From the NCBI GenBank assembly GCA_016869535.1, contig VGDX01000004.1:62001-126000 (forward strand): a stretch of 64,000 nucleotides of DNA, written 5' to 3'. Under the pieces are notes generated by a model that did no database searches, had not been told where the DNA came from, and saw only the letters and a program-made list of their open reading frames with translations. A program made the position numbers and the translations under genes. The stretch is from Alphaproteobacteria bacterium. GTDB lineage: Bacteria; Pseudomonadota; Alphaproteobacteria; Rhizobiales; Methyloligellaceae. Below are positions 8,786 through 18,116 of this stretch, one piece after another (positions within the stretch are counted from its first letter, which is position 1; each line of letters starts with the position of its first letter).

Positions 8786-10606
8786 TTATTCCACTGTCAC
8801 CGATTTGGCGAGGTTTCGCGGCTGGTCCACGTCAGTGCCCATGAATACTGCCGTATGATAGGCGATGAGCTGAACCGGCAGCGCATAGACAAGGGGCGCC
8901 ACGAAGCGGTGCACCGGGGGCACCGCCAGATGCGTGGCGATGGCGCAGCCGGTCGTGGCCGGATCGGCATCGCTGACCAGCACGATTTGCCCGCCGCGCG
9001 CCGACACTTCCTGCATGTTGGACACGGTTTTCTCATAGAGGTCGTCGCGAGGGGCGATCACGATGACCGGCATGTTCTCGTCGATCAGGGCGATCGGCCC
9101 ATGCTTCAGCTCACCGGCGGCATAGCCCTCGGCATGGATGTAGGAGATTTCCTTGAGCTTGAGTGCGCCTTCCATGGCGATCGGATAACTCGAGCCACGC
9201 CCGAGATAGAGCACGTCACGCGCCTTCGACAGGGAAGACGCTAGTGTCTCATAGGTGCTTTCGTCGCGCAGGATCTTGGCCATGTGACGCGGTACTTCGG
9301 TGAGCGCCTGCACCAGTTCCATTTCCAATTCGGGCCCGATCGTGCCGCGAGCCTTGCCGGCGGCAATGGCCAGACACGCAAGCGCAGTCAGCTGGCAGGT
9401 AAAGGCCTTGGTCGAAGCGACGCCGATTTCAGGTCCGGCCAAGGTCGGCAACACGGCATCGGACTCGCGTGCGATCGAGGATTCATGCACATTCACCACC
9501 GAGAGAATGTGCTGCGACTGGGAACGGCAATAGCGCAACGTCGCCAGCGTGTCGGCGGTCTCACCCGATTGCGATACGAATAATGCGGCGCCGTCAGGAT
9601 CGAGGGCGCTCTCGCGATAGCGGAACTCCGACGCGATATCGGCATCGACGGGCAGTCTCGCCCAACGTTCGAACCAGTATTTCGCCACCATGCAGGCATA
9701 GAAGGCGGTGCCGCAGGCCGAGAGCGATAAGCGGCGGATCTTCGCGAAGTCGAAAGGCAGCGCCGCCATGTCGATACGACTCGTGGCGAGATCGACGCAA
9801 GAGGCCAGCGTATGGACGACCACTTCCGGCTGCTCGTGGATCTCCTTGGCCATGAAGTGCCGATAATTGCCCTTGTCGACGAGCAGGCCACTGGCAAGCG
9901 AGCGGGTGATCGGACGCTCGACGGCCTTGCCCTCGCGGTCGCGTATGGCGATGCCGGTACGGGTTAGCACCGCCCAATCGCCGTCCTCGAGATAGGCGAT
10001 GGCGTCGGTGAAAGGCGCAAGCGCGATGGCATCCGAGCCGGCGAACATCTCACCGTTGCCATAGCCGATAGCGAGCGGACTACCCTGACGCGCCACGATC
10101 ATCAGATCGTTGTAGCCGCGAAAGATCATCGCGAGAGCGAACGCGCCTTCGAGGCGAGCGAGGGTATGATAGACGGCGCGCACCGGATCATTGCCAGCCT
10201 TCAGCTCACGGGTAATGAGATGGGCGATGACCTCGGTGTCGGTGTCGCTGGTGAACACCGCACCTTCCGCCATGAGCTCCGTCTTCAGCTCACGGAAATT
10301 CTCAATGATGCCGTTATGCACGAGCGATACGTCATCGGTCATATGCGGATGCGCGTTGGTTTCGGTCGGCCTGCCGTGCGTCGCCCAGCGGGTATGGCCG
10401 ATGCCCGTCTCACCGAGTAGCGGCGCCGACCTCAGCCGCTCTTCCAGATTGCGCAATTTGCCTTCGGCGCGAAGGCGGCCGAGATGGCCGTTTTCGAGGG
10501 TGGCGATGCCGGCCGAATCGTAGCCGCGATATTCGAGGCGCTTCAGCGCGTCGACCAATTGTCCCGCGACCGGTCCCTTGCCGAGAACGCCAACGATGCC
10601 GCACAT
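8786..10606 (-). CDS. glmS: Glutamine--fructose-6-phosphate aminotransferase (isomerizing)
   Basis: GlmS converts fructose 6-phosphate and glutamine to glucosamine 6-phosphate, the first committed step to UDP-GlcNAc for peptidoglycan and LPS. The 606-residue length is typical. It starts MCGIVGVLG, with Cys2 becoming the N-terminal glutaminase nucleophile after Met removal. RWATHGRPTE is the glutaminase motif. Two SIS sugar-isomerase domains follow (SQSGETADTLA, STKAFTCQL), and the C-terminal LAKSVTVE end is conserved. It lies 65 bases downstream of glmU on the same strand. No glmS ribozyme-like leader is visible in the short gap. Confidence 0.98.
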   Translation of the reverse strand: MCGIVGVLGKGPVAGQLVDALKRLEYRGYDSAGIATLENGHLGRLRAEGKLRNLEERLRSAPLLGETGIGHTRWATHGRPTETNAHPHMTDDVSLVHNGIIENFRELKTELMAEGAVFTSDTDTEVIAHLITRELKAGNDPVRAVYHTLARLEGAFALAMIFRGYNDLMIVARQGSPLAIGYGNGEMFAGSDAIALAPFTDAIAYLEDGDWAVLTRTGIAIRDREGKAVERPITRSLASGLLVDKGNYRHFMAKEIHEQPEVVVHTLASCVDLATSRIDMAALPFDFAKIRRLSLSACGTAFYACMVAKYWFERWARLPVDADIASEFRYRESALDPDGAALFVSQSGETADTLATLRYCRSQSQHILSVVNVHESSIARESDAVLPTLAGPEIGVASTKAFTCQLTALACLAIAAGKARGTIGPELEMELVQALTEVPRHMAKILRDESTYETLASSLSKARDVLYLGRGSSYPIAMEGALKLKEISYIHAEGYAAGELKHGPIALIDENMPVIVIAPRDDLYEKTVSNMQEVSARGGQIVLVSDADPATTGCAIATHLAVPPVHRFVAPLVYALPVQLIAYHTAVFMGTDVDQPRNLAKSVTVE

Positions 10607-10671
10607 GCCGTCTACTCCCTCGCAGGCTTGCTAATAGCTAATCGGCGCAAATTTGTGTCGCAAGTCACGAG

Positions 10672-12033
10672 CTATGTCTTTTTATTTCCGCCCCGGGTCA
10701 GTCTCCGGCGGAGCTTGGCGGCCCAGCCTTGGCGCTCTTCCTGCGGGGTTCGGGTCAGGGCCAGAGCATCGGGCGCGACATCCTTGGTGATGACACTGCC
10801 CGAACCGATATAGGCCCCTTCCCCGATCTTGACCGGCGCGACGAGCGAGGTGTTGGAGCCGATGAAGGCGCCCTCGCCGATCTCGGTTTTATGCTTGGCG
10901 AAGCCGTCATAGTTGCAAGTGATGGTACCGGCCCCGATATTGGCGCGCGCGCCGATGCTCGCGTCGCCGATATAGGTCAGGTGATTGACCTTGGCACCTT
11001 CGCCGATTTCAGCCTGCTTGATCTCGACGAAATTGCCGACATGCGCTTCCCTGGCAAGATCGGCGCCCGGCCTGAGGCGTGCGAACGGTCCCACCACCGC
11101 ATCTTTGCCGATATGCGCGCCTTCGATATGGGAGAAAGCACGGATGGTCGCGCCGTCTTCGATGACCACCTTGGGCCCAAAGATCACATGCGGCTCAATC
11201 ACCACGTCCTTGCCGATACGTGTGTCGTGGCTGAAGTAAACGGTGTCCGGCGCGGTCATGGTCACGCCCGCGTCCATGAAGGCCAGGCGAAGGCGGCGTT
11301 GCATCGCCTCTTCCGCGGCGGCAAGCTCCGCGCGCGAGTTCACGCCAAGCACTTCTTCAGCATTCGCCTTGATCATGCGCGCCTCAAGTCTGTCGCCGCG
11401 CGCGAGCGCCACCGCATCGGTGAGGTAGAACTCCCCCTTGGCGTTGTTCTTGCCGATACGCCCGAGGAGATCGAGCAGCGTACCGGCGGCGCGGAAACCC
11501 ATGATGCCGGAATTGCAAAGTGTGATCGCCCGCTCCGCCTCACTCGCGTCTTTCTCCTCACGGATGCCGGTGAGACATCCGCGCTCGTCGAGCAGCAAAC
11601 GGCCATAGCCGGCGGGCGTGTCCGTCTCGAAACCGAGCACGACGAGATCCGCGCCTGCATGAAGCTCGTTACGCGCCGCTTCAATCGTCTCGGCGCGAAG
11701 CAGCGGTGTATCGCCGTAAAGCACGAGGACATGTCCCTGGAAATTCTCCAAGGCCTGTTGCGCGGCTTTGACCGCATCGGCCGTCCCCAATTGCTTCTCT
11801 TGCACGAAGACATCGAGTTTCGGTTGGACGGCGGAGGCGGAACTGCCGACCTCGTCCATCCCGGGCGCCACCACAATGCAGATGCGCTCGATCCCGGCCG
11901 CCTTGCTTGCACCGAGGACATGGGCGATGAGGCTCGCGCCGGCCAGCCTGTGCATGACTTTGGGCAGCGCCGATTTCATGCGTGTGCCCTTGCCAGCGGC
12001 AAGGATGATGGCAAGTGCGGGGACTTCAGTCAT
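10672..12033 (-). CDS. glmU: Bifunctional UDP-GlcNAc pyrophosphorylase / GlcN-1-P acetyltransferase
   Basis: GlmU acetylates glucosamine 1-phosphate and then uridylates it to UDP-GlcNAc. The N-terminal nucleotidyltransferase carries LAAGKGTRM near residue 12 and the YGDTPLL metal site. The C-terminal half is a left-handed beta-helix of hexapeptide repeats (IGEGAKVNHLTYIGD, GAGTITCNYDG) containing the acetyltransferase site. At 453 residues it is full length. It heads the glmU-glmS-SPOR cluster. The region upstream (12034-12237) separates it divergently from a second SPOR protein and should hold both promoters. Confidence 0.98.
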   Translation of the reverse strand: MTEVPALAIILAAGKGTRMKSALPKVMHRLAGASLIAHVLGASKAAGIERICIVVAPGMDEVGSSASAVQPKLDVFVQEKQLGTADAVKAAQQALENFQGHVLVLYGDTPLLRAETIEAARNELHAGADLVVLGFETDTPAGYGRLLLDERGCLTGIREEKDASEAERAITLCNSGIMGFRAAGTLLDLLGRIGKNNAKGEFYLTDAVALARGDRLEARMIKANAEEVLGVNSRAELAAAEEAMQRRLRLAFMDAGVTMTAPDTVYFSHDTRIGKDVVIEPHVIFGPKVVIEDGATIRAFSHIEGAHIGKDAVVGPFARLRPGADLAREAHVGNFVEIKQAEIGEGAKVNHLTYIGDASIGARANIGAGTITCNYDGFAKHKTEIGEGAFIGSNTSLVAPVKIGEGAYIGSGSVITKDVAPDALALTRTPQEERQGWAAKLRRRLTRGGNKKT

Positions 12034-12237
12034 GGCTCAAAGACAACGAATCCCAGGGTCTTGGCGCTTGTCGGAGGCGATCTGTCTAGTCTAAAGCTTC
12101 GGCGAGGGCCATAACCCTTCCAATTGACGGGGCGCTCGGGGCGGGTAATCTCGAAAGTACCCCCTGCAGTCTGGCGGCGAGCCATATTGAGGTCGCTTTT
12201 AAGCCTGAATTTCGGGGAGTTTAGGGGCACGTCATCC

Positions 12238-13425
12238 ATGGCGGAAATGGGTCGTCGAGGCGGATCGCGAAACTGGATGCGGACTTTGTTCGCCGGCTTT
12301 TGGATTTTGCTGGCCGGGTTCTCAGGCTTCTATCTGTTTACCCTGTTTACCGATCCGGCGGCCCTTGGTGGTCAGGCCACACTGGCAAGCCCTGAGCCGA
12401 AAGAGGAAGAGATACCGGCGGCCTCTGCTGGAAGCCCAGCCATGACCCCCGATCAGGCGGCGGCGCTCCATCAGGCCGATAAGGCTCAGGAGAGCGAACT
12501 CGGGGAAATCAAGTCTTCCGTGCAGGCTATGTCGGATCAGATCGCGGAGCTTAACACCCGCCTGCAGCCGATCGAACAATTCGTTGGGCCCGTCGCCGCC
12601 TTGCCAAGGGCAACATCGGTGACCACCTCGCCGCCTGGGCCTCCGCCTCCGGTAACGCCCGAGGCACAATCGGCGCCGCCGCCTGTAGAACCAACACCCG
12701 CACCAACGCCAGAACAAGCGGCGACGCCGGAATCGGACCCTGTCCCGCCGACACCCGACCGTGCACCGAGGACAGCACCCACGGCTGAAGCGGAACCGGC
12801 AGCGCCGCCACCTGCGCCTGTGGCGGAAGCGACGCCCGAACCTGCGGCGGAACCCGCGCCCGAACCTGAGCCTGCCCCTGCCCCCGTTGCTGCTCCTGAG
12901 CCGGCTGAGGATCCCGCTCCGGAACCGGCTGCCGCGCCTGAGCCGGCAACCGAGGAGCCGGAGCCCGCCGAGACGGCAGAAGCGCAACCCGCCGCACCGG
13001 TTGCCGAAGAGGATAATGCCGCCGATGCTTCGGCTGCACCGGCCGAAACAGCGACCGCCGAGCCCGAACCCGCACCGGCAGCCGAAGAACCAGCTCCTGC
13101 GCCACCCCCCGAGGGCATGGAGACCGCGGCGCTCGATCCCGTAACTCTACCGCCGGCCGCCAATGACGGCACCACGCGCTACGGCATCGAGATCGGTGTC
13201 GTTGACAAGCGTGACGGCTTGCGGCCGCTATGGCGCGAGTACCTCACCAATCATGCGGCGCTGGTTGCCGGACTTCAGCCGCGCCGTGTGCTGGCGAACG
13301 ACAAGAAATGGCGCCTGATCGCTGGTCCGTTCGCCAATGCGCAAGAGGCCGAGGCCGCGTGCTCCTTGTTCAAGAAAGCCGAGCGGCCCTGTGCTGCTAC
13401 CGTCTACGCCGGCGACTCGCTCTAG
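12238..13425 (+). CDS. Single-pass membrane SPOR-like protein with long Pro/Ala/Glu linker
   Basis: The preferred ATG at 12238 gives about 395 residues and is preceded by AGGGG. The frame is open to 12124, but that extension overlaps the intergenic region. A short basic cytoplasmic tail is followed by one membrane segment (about residues 20-40, WILLAGFSGFYLFTLF) and a short helical stretch. About 170 residues of Pro-Ala-Glu low complexity follow (roughly 12640-13130). The C-terminal domain of about 80 residues resembles SPOR (RYGIEIGVVDK, KKWRLIAGPF). A role in cell division or envelope spanning is inferred only. The stop overlaps the convergent livF stop. Confidence 0.75.
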   Translation: MAEMGRRGGSRNWMRTLFAGFWILLAGFSGFYLFTLFTDPAALGGQATLASPEPKEEEIPAASAGSPAMTPDQAAALHQADKAQESELGEIKSSVQAMSDQIAELNTRLQPIEQFVGPVAALPRATSVTTSPPGPPPPVTPEAQSAPPPVEPTPAPTPEQAATPESDPVPPTPDRAPRTAPTAEAEPAAPPPAPVAEATPEPAAEPAPEPEPAPAPVAAPEPAEDPAPEPAAAPEPATEEPEPAETAEAQPAAPVAEEDNAADASAAPAETATAEPEPAPAAEEPAPAPPPEGMETAALDPVTLPPAANDGTTRYGIEIGVVDKRDGLRPLWREYLTNHAALVAGLQPRRVLANDKKWRLIAGPFANAQEAEAACSLFKKAERPCAATVYAGDSL

Positions 13426-14186
13426 CCACCGAGAAACAGACGCCCCATGTCGGGATCGGCGAGCAGAACCTTGCCATCGCCTGCTTTCACCAACCGCCCA
13501 GCCACCAGCACATAGCCGATATCGGCAAACTCCAGACCTTTACGCGCGTTCTGCTCGACTAGAATGAGGGTTTTGCCGTGAACATCGCGCAATTCCCGCA
13601 AAGAGGCGAAGATCATGTCGATGGCGCGCGGCTCGAGCCCGATCGACGGTTCGTCGATCAGGAGCATGTCGGGATCCATGATCAGTGCGCGCGAAATTTC
13701 CAATAACCGCCGCTCACCGCCGGAAAGCACCCGCGCCCGTTCGTGTCTTCTCGCCTTCAAAGCCGGATAGCGGTCAAGCACGCCTTCCGCTGCCTGTCTA
13801 GCTTCCGCCGGACGGTCGAGCAGATAGCCGCCCATGTACAAATTCTCCTCGACGGTCATGTCGGGAAACACGGAATCACGTTGCAGCACATAGGCAAGCC
13901 GCATGGTCTTCAGCATGGCGCTGGAAGGAAGCTTGGTGATGTCGCTGCCATTGACGGCGATGGAGCCGGAGAAGAGGTTGGCGAAACCGTAGATGGCGTT
14001 GAGCACAGTGGACTTGCCTGCCCCATTCGGCCCGACCAGGCAGAGCGCCTTAGCCTTCGGCAGGCGCAAAGAGAAATCGTGCAATATCTCCATGCGTCCG
14101 TAGCCTGAATGAAGATGATCGATGGTCATCACCGAAGGCCCGCCGGCAAGGCGGTCGAGTTCGGCGACAGTCATGGCATCCGCCAT
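13422..14186 (-). CDS. livF: Branched-chain amino-acid ABC transporter ATP-binding protein LivF
   Basis: This is one of two ATPases powering a high-affinity amino-acid importer. It has Walker A GPNGAGKS, signature LSGGERRLLE (a variant with R instead of Q), Walker B MLLIDEPS and the H-loop replaced by VEQNARKG, which is normal for LivF. The ATG at 14186 overlaps the livG stop (TGATG), which supports translational coupling. A shorter start at MTIDHLH (14129) would match the usual LivF N terminus, so the first 19 residues are uncertain. It is the last gene of the livKHMGF cluster. Confidence 0.92.
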   Translation of the reverse strand: MADAMTVAELDRLAGGPSVMTIDHLHSGYGRMEILHDFSLRLPKAKALCLVGPNGAGKSTVLNAIYGFANLFSGSIAVNGSDITKLPSSAMLKTMRLAYVLQRDSVFPDMTVEENLYMGGYLLDRPAEARQAAEGVLDRYPALKARRHERARVLSGGERRLLEISRALIMDPDMLLIDEPSIGLEPRAIDMIFASLRELRDVHGKTLILVEQNARKGLEFADIGYVLVAGRLVKAGDGKVLLADPDMGRLFLGG

Positions 14187-14929
14187 CAGGCCGCCCCGAG
14201 ATAGGCGTCAAGCACGCGCGCATCCTGTCTGACGTTATCCGGCGCGCCATGGGCCAGAAGCCGGCCATGAGCTAGACAGTAAATATGTTCGGCGAGATCC
14301 ATGATCACTGGCATGTTGTGCTCGATGACGAGCAGAGTGAGGCCGCGCATCTTGTTGGCGGTCTTGAGACGGTCGATCAGACCTCCGACCAGCCCCGGAT
14401 TGATTCCGGCTGTCGGCTCGTCGAGCAGAAGCATCTCAGGATCGTTGATAAGCGCCATGGCCAGTTCGAGAAGCTTCTGCTGCCCAAAGGAGAGATCGCC
14501 GGCAAGTTCGTCCTGCTTGTCGGCAAGTCCGACAAAGTCGAGCAATTCTCCCATGCGATCATGAGCCTCACGATTGGAGCGGCCAAACAGGTGAGCGAAA
14601 GGCTCGGTCCTGACCGAAGCGGAAAGCAACATATTGTCCCGCGCACTCATGGCCTTATAGATGCGCGGTTGCTGGAAGGTGCGGATAATGCCGGAGCGGG
14701 CGATATCGCCGGTGAGGCAGTGCGAGATTTCTTGCCCCTTGAAGCGGATCGAGCCTGAATCGATCGGAATGGTCCCGGTGATGGCATTGAATAACGTGGT
14801 CTTGCCCGAGCCGTTCGGCCCGATCAGGCCGACGATCGAACCTTGCTGCACATTGAGGCTGATGGCGTCATTGGCGACGACGCCGCCATAGGTCTTGGTG
14901 ACATCGGTGAGTTCGAGCAGACTGGTCAT
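14186..14929 (-). CDS. livG: Branched-chain amino-acid ABC transporter ATP-binding protein LivG
   Basis: This is the second importer ATPase, 247 residues, starting MTSLLELTDV. It has Walker A GPNGSGKT, an LSFGQQKLLELA signature region, Walker B MLLLDEPT and the LivG-specific GINPG stretch after the Walker B box. The start codon overlaps the livM stop as ATGA, so the two are translationally coupled. The frame remains open upstream but only as an out-of-frame shadow of livM. The C-terminal BCA-type extension (VRQDARVLDAYLG) is present. Confidence 0.95.
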   Translation of the reverse strand: MTSLLELTDVTKTYGGVVANDAISLNVQQGSIVGLIGPNGSGKTTLFNAITGTIPIDSGSIRFKGQEISHCLTGDIARSGIIRTFQQPRIYKAMSARDNMLLSASVRTEPFAHLFGRSNREAHDRMGELLDFVGLADKQDELAGDLSFGQQKLLELAMALINDPEMLLLDEPTAGINPGLVGGLIDRLKTANKMRGLTLLVIEHNMPVIMDLAEHIYCLAHGRLLAHGAPDNVRQDARVLDAYLGAA

Positions 14930-15966
14930 GTCCGCTCCTCGGCTATTCTGGACTTCTGTTTGGAACGTTCGCGGAAAAAGCCGACGATACCGTAAGGGAA
15001 GAACACGGCCACGACGACGATGAGTATGCCGAGCGCCACGCGCTGCCAGCCAAGCATGTACGTCCAGAACAACTCCTTGGTAATTTGAAAGATGATGGCG
15101 CCGACGATGGGCCCAAGCAGAGTGCCCCTGCCCCCGAGCAAGGCCATCAGGATCATCCAAACACCGATCGTCGCTCCGGCGAAGGCGGTTTGCAGCGGAT
15201 CGATGAAGCGGACGAGATTGCCGTAAAGCGCGCCGGCCATGCCGAGAAAGGCAGCAGCGACCACCCAAGCCGTCACCTTAACCGCGTGGGTGTTGAGGCC
15301 CATGGCTTCGGCCTTGTCCTCATCGTCCCTTATGGCGTTAAGCGCCAAACCAAACCGGGTGGAGAGCAGCCAGGCGAAAGTCAGGGCGCAAACAACGGCC
15401 AAACCGAGCGATAGGTAATAAAGGAGCAGACCCACGTCACCGAGTGCATCGGGTGGATTGGGTGTGAGCATACCGGAACCGGCGCCGATCCACGGAATGC
15501 CGGCGGCAATCTGTCCGGCGGCAATGCCGAGCCCAAGCGTGCAGATGGCGAAATAGTGTCCGCGCATGGTGAGTACCAGCGAGCCGAGCGCCCAGGCGAG
15601 CAGGATGCATGCCAGCATGGCCGCAGGTATTCCGACTGCGAGACCGGTCAGGAATTGCGCTTCGTCGAAGATGAACTCCGTGCCGCCGCCGCGCGCCTCG
15701 GTGTACAGCCCAACATTATAGAAAAGACCCACTTGGACGATAACGCAGACATACATGCCGACGCCGACGAACAAGACATTGCCGAATGAGTTGTAGCCCA
15801 TCTGCCCGCCGACCAGGTCCCAGGCCAACGCGAAGACGATAAACAGGAGCAGCTCGGTGAGTTGCGTCTGATAGGCCGGCGCCAGCAATGGCGCGACCAC
15901 ACCGCATAGCAGGAAGGCGGCGATCAGAATGAGACGCGTCGGCGTGAGAGCAAGAGTATCCGGCAT
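14926..15966 (-). CDS. livM: Branched-chain amino-acid ABC transporter permease LivM
   Basis: This 346-residue polytopic inner-membrane protein has about nine hydrophobic segments and the LivM/LivH permease pattern, including the GxxxALNAIRDDE coupling loop (FGLALNAIRDDEDKA). It forms the channel with LivH. An extra segment between the second and third membrane helices (about residues 85-110, with EARGGGTEFIFDE) is longer than in minimal LivM but is seen in alphaproteobacterial members. It starts 6 bases after livH and overlaps livG by four bases. Confidence 0.93.
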   Translation of the reverse strand: MPDTLALTPTRLILIAAFLLCGVVAPLLAPAYQTQLTELLLFIVFALAWDLVGGQMGYNSFGNVLFVGVGMYVCVIVQVGLFYNVGLYTEARGGGTEFIFDEAQFLTGLAVGIPAAMLACILLAWALGSLVLTMRGHYFAICTLGLGIAAGQIAAGIPWIGAGSGMLTPNPPDALGDVGLLLYYLSLGLAVVCALTFAWLLSTRFGLALNAIRDDEDKAEAMGLNTHAVKVTAWVVAAAFLGMAGALYGNLVRFIDPLQTAFAGATIGVWMILMALLGGRGTLLGPIVGAIIFQITKELFWTYMLGWQRVALGILIVVVAVFFPYGIVGFFRERSKQKSRIAEERT

Positions 15967-15972
15967 CGTCTC

Positions 15973-16875
15973 CTAGCGAAGGTAAAGGCGTTTCCGCTTC
16001 AGCCGCCAATTTCGTAATACCAGCACGACGACCAGAAGACCGAAGACAAAGGCGATCTGATATTGCACGCCCAGAATGAACCCGGCGAAGTTCTCGGCCA
16101 CTCCCAGGCTTAACGCGGCCCAGATGATCCCGGCGAGATTGCCGATGCCCGCCATCACCACGATCATGAAAGACCGGATGGTGTAGGCGAGCCCGCCATA
16201 GGCATGGATGGTATAGGCCATGGCGGCAAGCGCACCGGCCGCGCCGCAGATCGCGGCATTCAAAGCAAACGTGAGGGCATAGACCCGGCGGGTTTCGATG
16301 CCGAGCACGCTCGCCGCGCGCGGCTCCTGCGCCGTGGCGCGGATCGCCTGCCCCTGACGGGAGCGCGCGAGAAAGATTGCAAGCGCAATGCCGAGGGCGA
16401 TACAGGCGACAAAGACCAGCACCTTCACCTTGGCGATGCCGATCAGCCCATCAAGGAAGAACCAGCTGCCAAGCCCGCTCTCGACGATCCGGTCCGCACC
16501 ACCGAAGACATGCGCCATGAGCTGCTGCAACACGATGGCTATGCCGAACGTGGCCAGCACCGAGTTGAACATGTCGCGGCCGACGAGATGCACGATGACA
16601 AGCTGGAACAGTACCCAGCCGAGTACATAGAGAGAAGCGGCGGCAATCGGCATGCCGATAAGCGGTGACAGACCGTAATCGGCACACAGCACGGTGATGA
16701 AACCGCCAAGCATGACGAACTCACCCTGGGCTACGTTGATGACGTTGGTCACGCCCCATACGAGTGCGAGTCCATAGGCGGCAAGCGCGAATACCGCGCC
16801 AATGAGGATGCCGTCGATCAAAAGCTGGAGGCTGAGCGCCGGCGCATCGAGCAGTATCTGCAGATTGGCGATCAT
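15973..16875 (-). CDS. livH: Branched-chain amino-acid ABC transporter permease LivH
   Basis: This 300-residue polytopic permease starts MIANLQILLDAP and continues with the family pattern ALAAYGLALVWGVTNVINVA. The coupling-loop sequence (RATAQEPRAASVLG) is present. The frame is open 30 codons further upstream, but those codons overlap the end of livK, so the internal ATG is preferred. Sixteen bases separate it from the livK stop. A recognisable Shine-Dalgarno is weak, which is consistent with translational coupling. Confidence 0.93.
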   Translation of the reverse strand: MIANLQILLDAPALSLQLLIDGILIGAVFALAAYGLALVWGVTNVINVAQGEFVMLGGFITVLCADYGLSPLIGMPIAAASLYVLGWVLFQLVIVHLVGRDMFNSVLATFGIAIVLQQLMAHVFGGADRIVESGLGSWFFLDGLIGIAKVKVLVFVACIALGIALAIFLARSRQGQAIRATAQEPRAASVLGIETRRVYALTFALNAAICGAAGALAAMAYTIHAYGGLAYTIRSFMIVVMAGIGNLAGIIWAALSLGVAENFAGFILGVQYQIAFVFGLLVVVLVLRNWRLKRKRLYLR

Positions 16876-16891
16876 CTTGCGCCGTGGACGA

Positions 16892-18022
16892 TTAAAGCGA
16901 AGGCCGGGGTATGACCGGCTGACCAGTCGCCCATTTGGCAGGCGAGACGACGACATATTCGCCACCCAGTACCTGGCTTAGCACCATGGGTTTGGCGATA
17001 TTCCGTCCCGCAGCGTCGAATTTGATCGGTCCGTAGAAGGTCTCCATCTCGGTCGAGGCCAGCGCCTCGCGAACGTTCTCCAGATCAAGACTCCCGGCCC
17101 TTTCGAGCGCATCGGCAAACACCTCCACCGCGGCGGCCGATTGAGCGGCCTGGTAGGGTGTTTCATAGCCATAGCTATTTTGAAATTCCTTAGCGAAATC
17201 CGCCGCCGTGCCGAACAGATCATCCTTGTAGGACAGGGAGGAATGCCATTGCTTCGCACAGAAAACGTACTCCGCCGCCTCGCCCAGTCTCTCGGCGACC
17301 TGGCCGGAATCGCAATGTGTCATGGCGACGATCGGCACGTTGACTTTCAGTGCATTGATCTGGCTGACGGCAGTCAGCGCCCCCTTCTCATGACCCGAGA
17401 CCACGAGTACGTCGGGCTTCAGAGCCTTTACCTTGGTCAAAGTCGCCGACATGTCGTTCAACTCGGGCGGCAATTGGTCGTCAATCACCACCTGCATGCC
17501 GTGGCGTTTGGCGTCGTCGAGCACACCGGCCCGGACGTCCTGAGCGAACGGATCGTTCTCCATGGCAAGCGCCACTTTTAGTGTGTCGGGTGTTTTGCCG
17601 AGCTTCTCGGCGTGCTCGGCGGCGAGATCGATGGCCGGCGTGAGATACTGGTCAGAGGTCGACAGCACGGCGAATATGTAGCGGTACCCCTTGGTGAACA
17701 ACTCACGCGCGGCGCCATTGCCCTCGACCATCGGTACCTTGTGCTTCTCGACGATCGGTAAAATGGCCTTGGTCAAACCCGAGCTGTAAGGACCGAGAAT
17801 GAATTTGATGCCGTCCTGCTTGATGAGCCGCTCGGCGAGTTCGGTGCCCCGCGCCGGCGTCGATTCGTCATCGTAATAGCGGATCGCAAGGCTATAGGTC
17901 TTGTCGCCGATCTTGACCCCGCCCTTGTCGTTGATCTTCTTGATGGCAAGGTCGTAGCCGTTCTTGGTGTTCAGTCCGTTCTGCGCATATTTACCGGTGA
18001 GAGAAACCGCGGCTCCCAGCAC
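16892..18022 (-). CDS. livK: Branched-chain amino-acid ABC transporter substrate-binding protein LivK-like; 5' end appears damaged
   Basis: This type I periplasmic binding protein (ANF/LivJ family) has GAAVSLTGKYAQNG near its N terminus, a DDESTPARG loop and the LGPYSSGLT segment. It should feed the downstream LivHMGF transporter. From the GTG at 18022 the protein is 376 residues and lacks a signal peptide. However, the same frame continues upstream for 25 codons encoding a good signal peptide (ALSVCLGVAILLIAG ending VEAGDE), which is then cut off by a TAG at 18100-18098 with no ATG, GTG or TTG between. The true start was probably at or just before that TAG. The gene is therefore either start-damaged, uses a non-standard codon, or carries a sequence error. 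Confidence 0.85.
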   Translation of the reverse strand: MLGAAVSLTGKYAQNGLNTKNGYDLAIKKINDKGGVKIGDKTYSLAIRYYDDESTPARGTELAERLIKQDGIKFILGPYSSGLTKAILPIVEKHKVPMVEGNGAARELFTKGYRYIFAVLSTSDQYLTPAIDLAAEHAEKLGKTPDTLKVALAMENDPFAQDVRAGVLDDAKRHGMQVVIDDQLPPELNDMSATLTKVKALKPDVLVVSGHEKGALTAVSQINALKVNVPIVAMTHCDSGQVAERLGEAAEYVFCAKQWHSSLSYKDDLFGTAADFAKEFQNSYGYETPYQAAQSAAAVEVFADALERAGSLDLENVREALASTEMETFYGPIKFDAAGRNIAKPMVLSQVLGGEYVVVSPAKWATGQPVIPRPSL

Positions 18023-18116
18023 GATCTCATCCCCGGCCTCGACCCTGCCTGCAATAAGGAGGATTGCGACGCCAAGGCAGACGGATAACGCGCGTGCCTA
18101 ATCTTCGAAGTCGCGG

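Noticed and set aside
10607..10671. glmS ribozyme or riboswitch upstream of glmS
   Set aside because: Only 65 bases separate glmU and glmS, too short for the ribozyme, and no conserved core is visible.
12322..13175. Antisense Gly/Ala/Ser- and Arg-rich frames opposite the SPOR protein
   Set aside because: These are mirror images of the repetitive Pro-Ala-Glu linker. The repetitive composition keeps several frames open.
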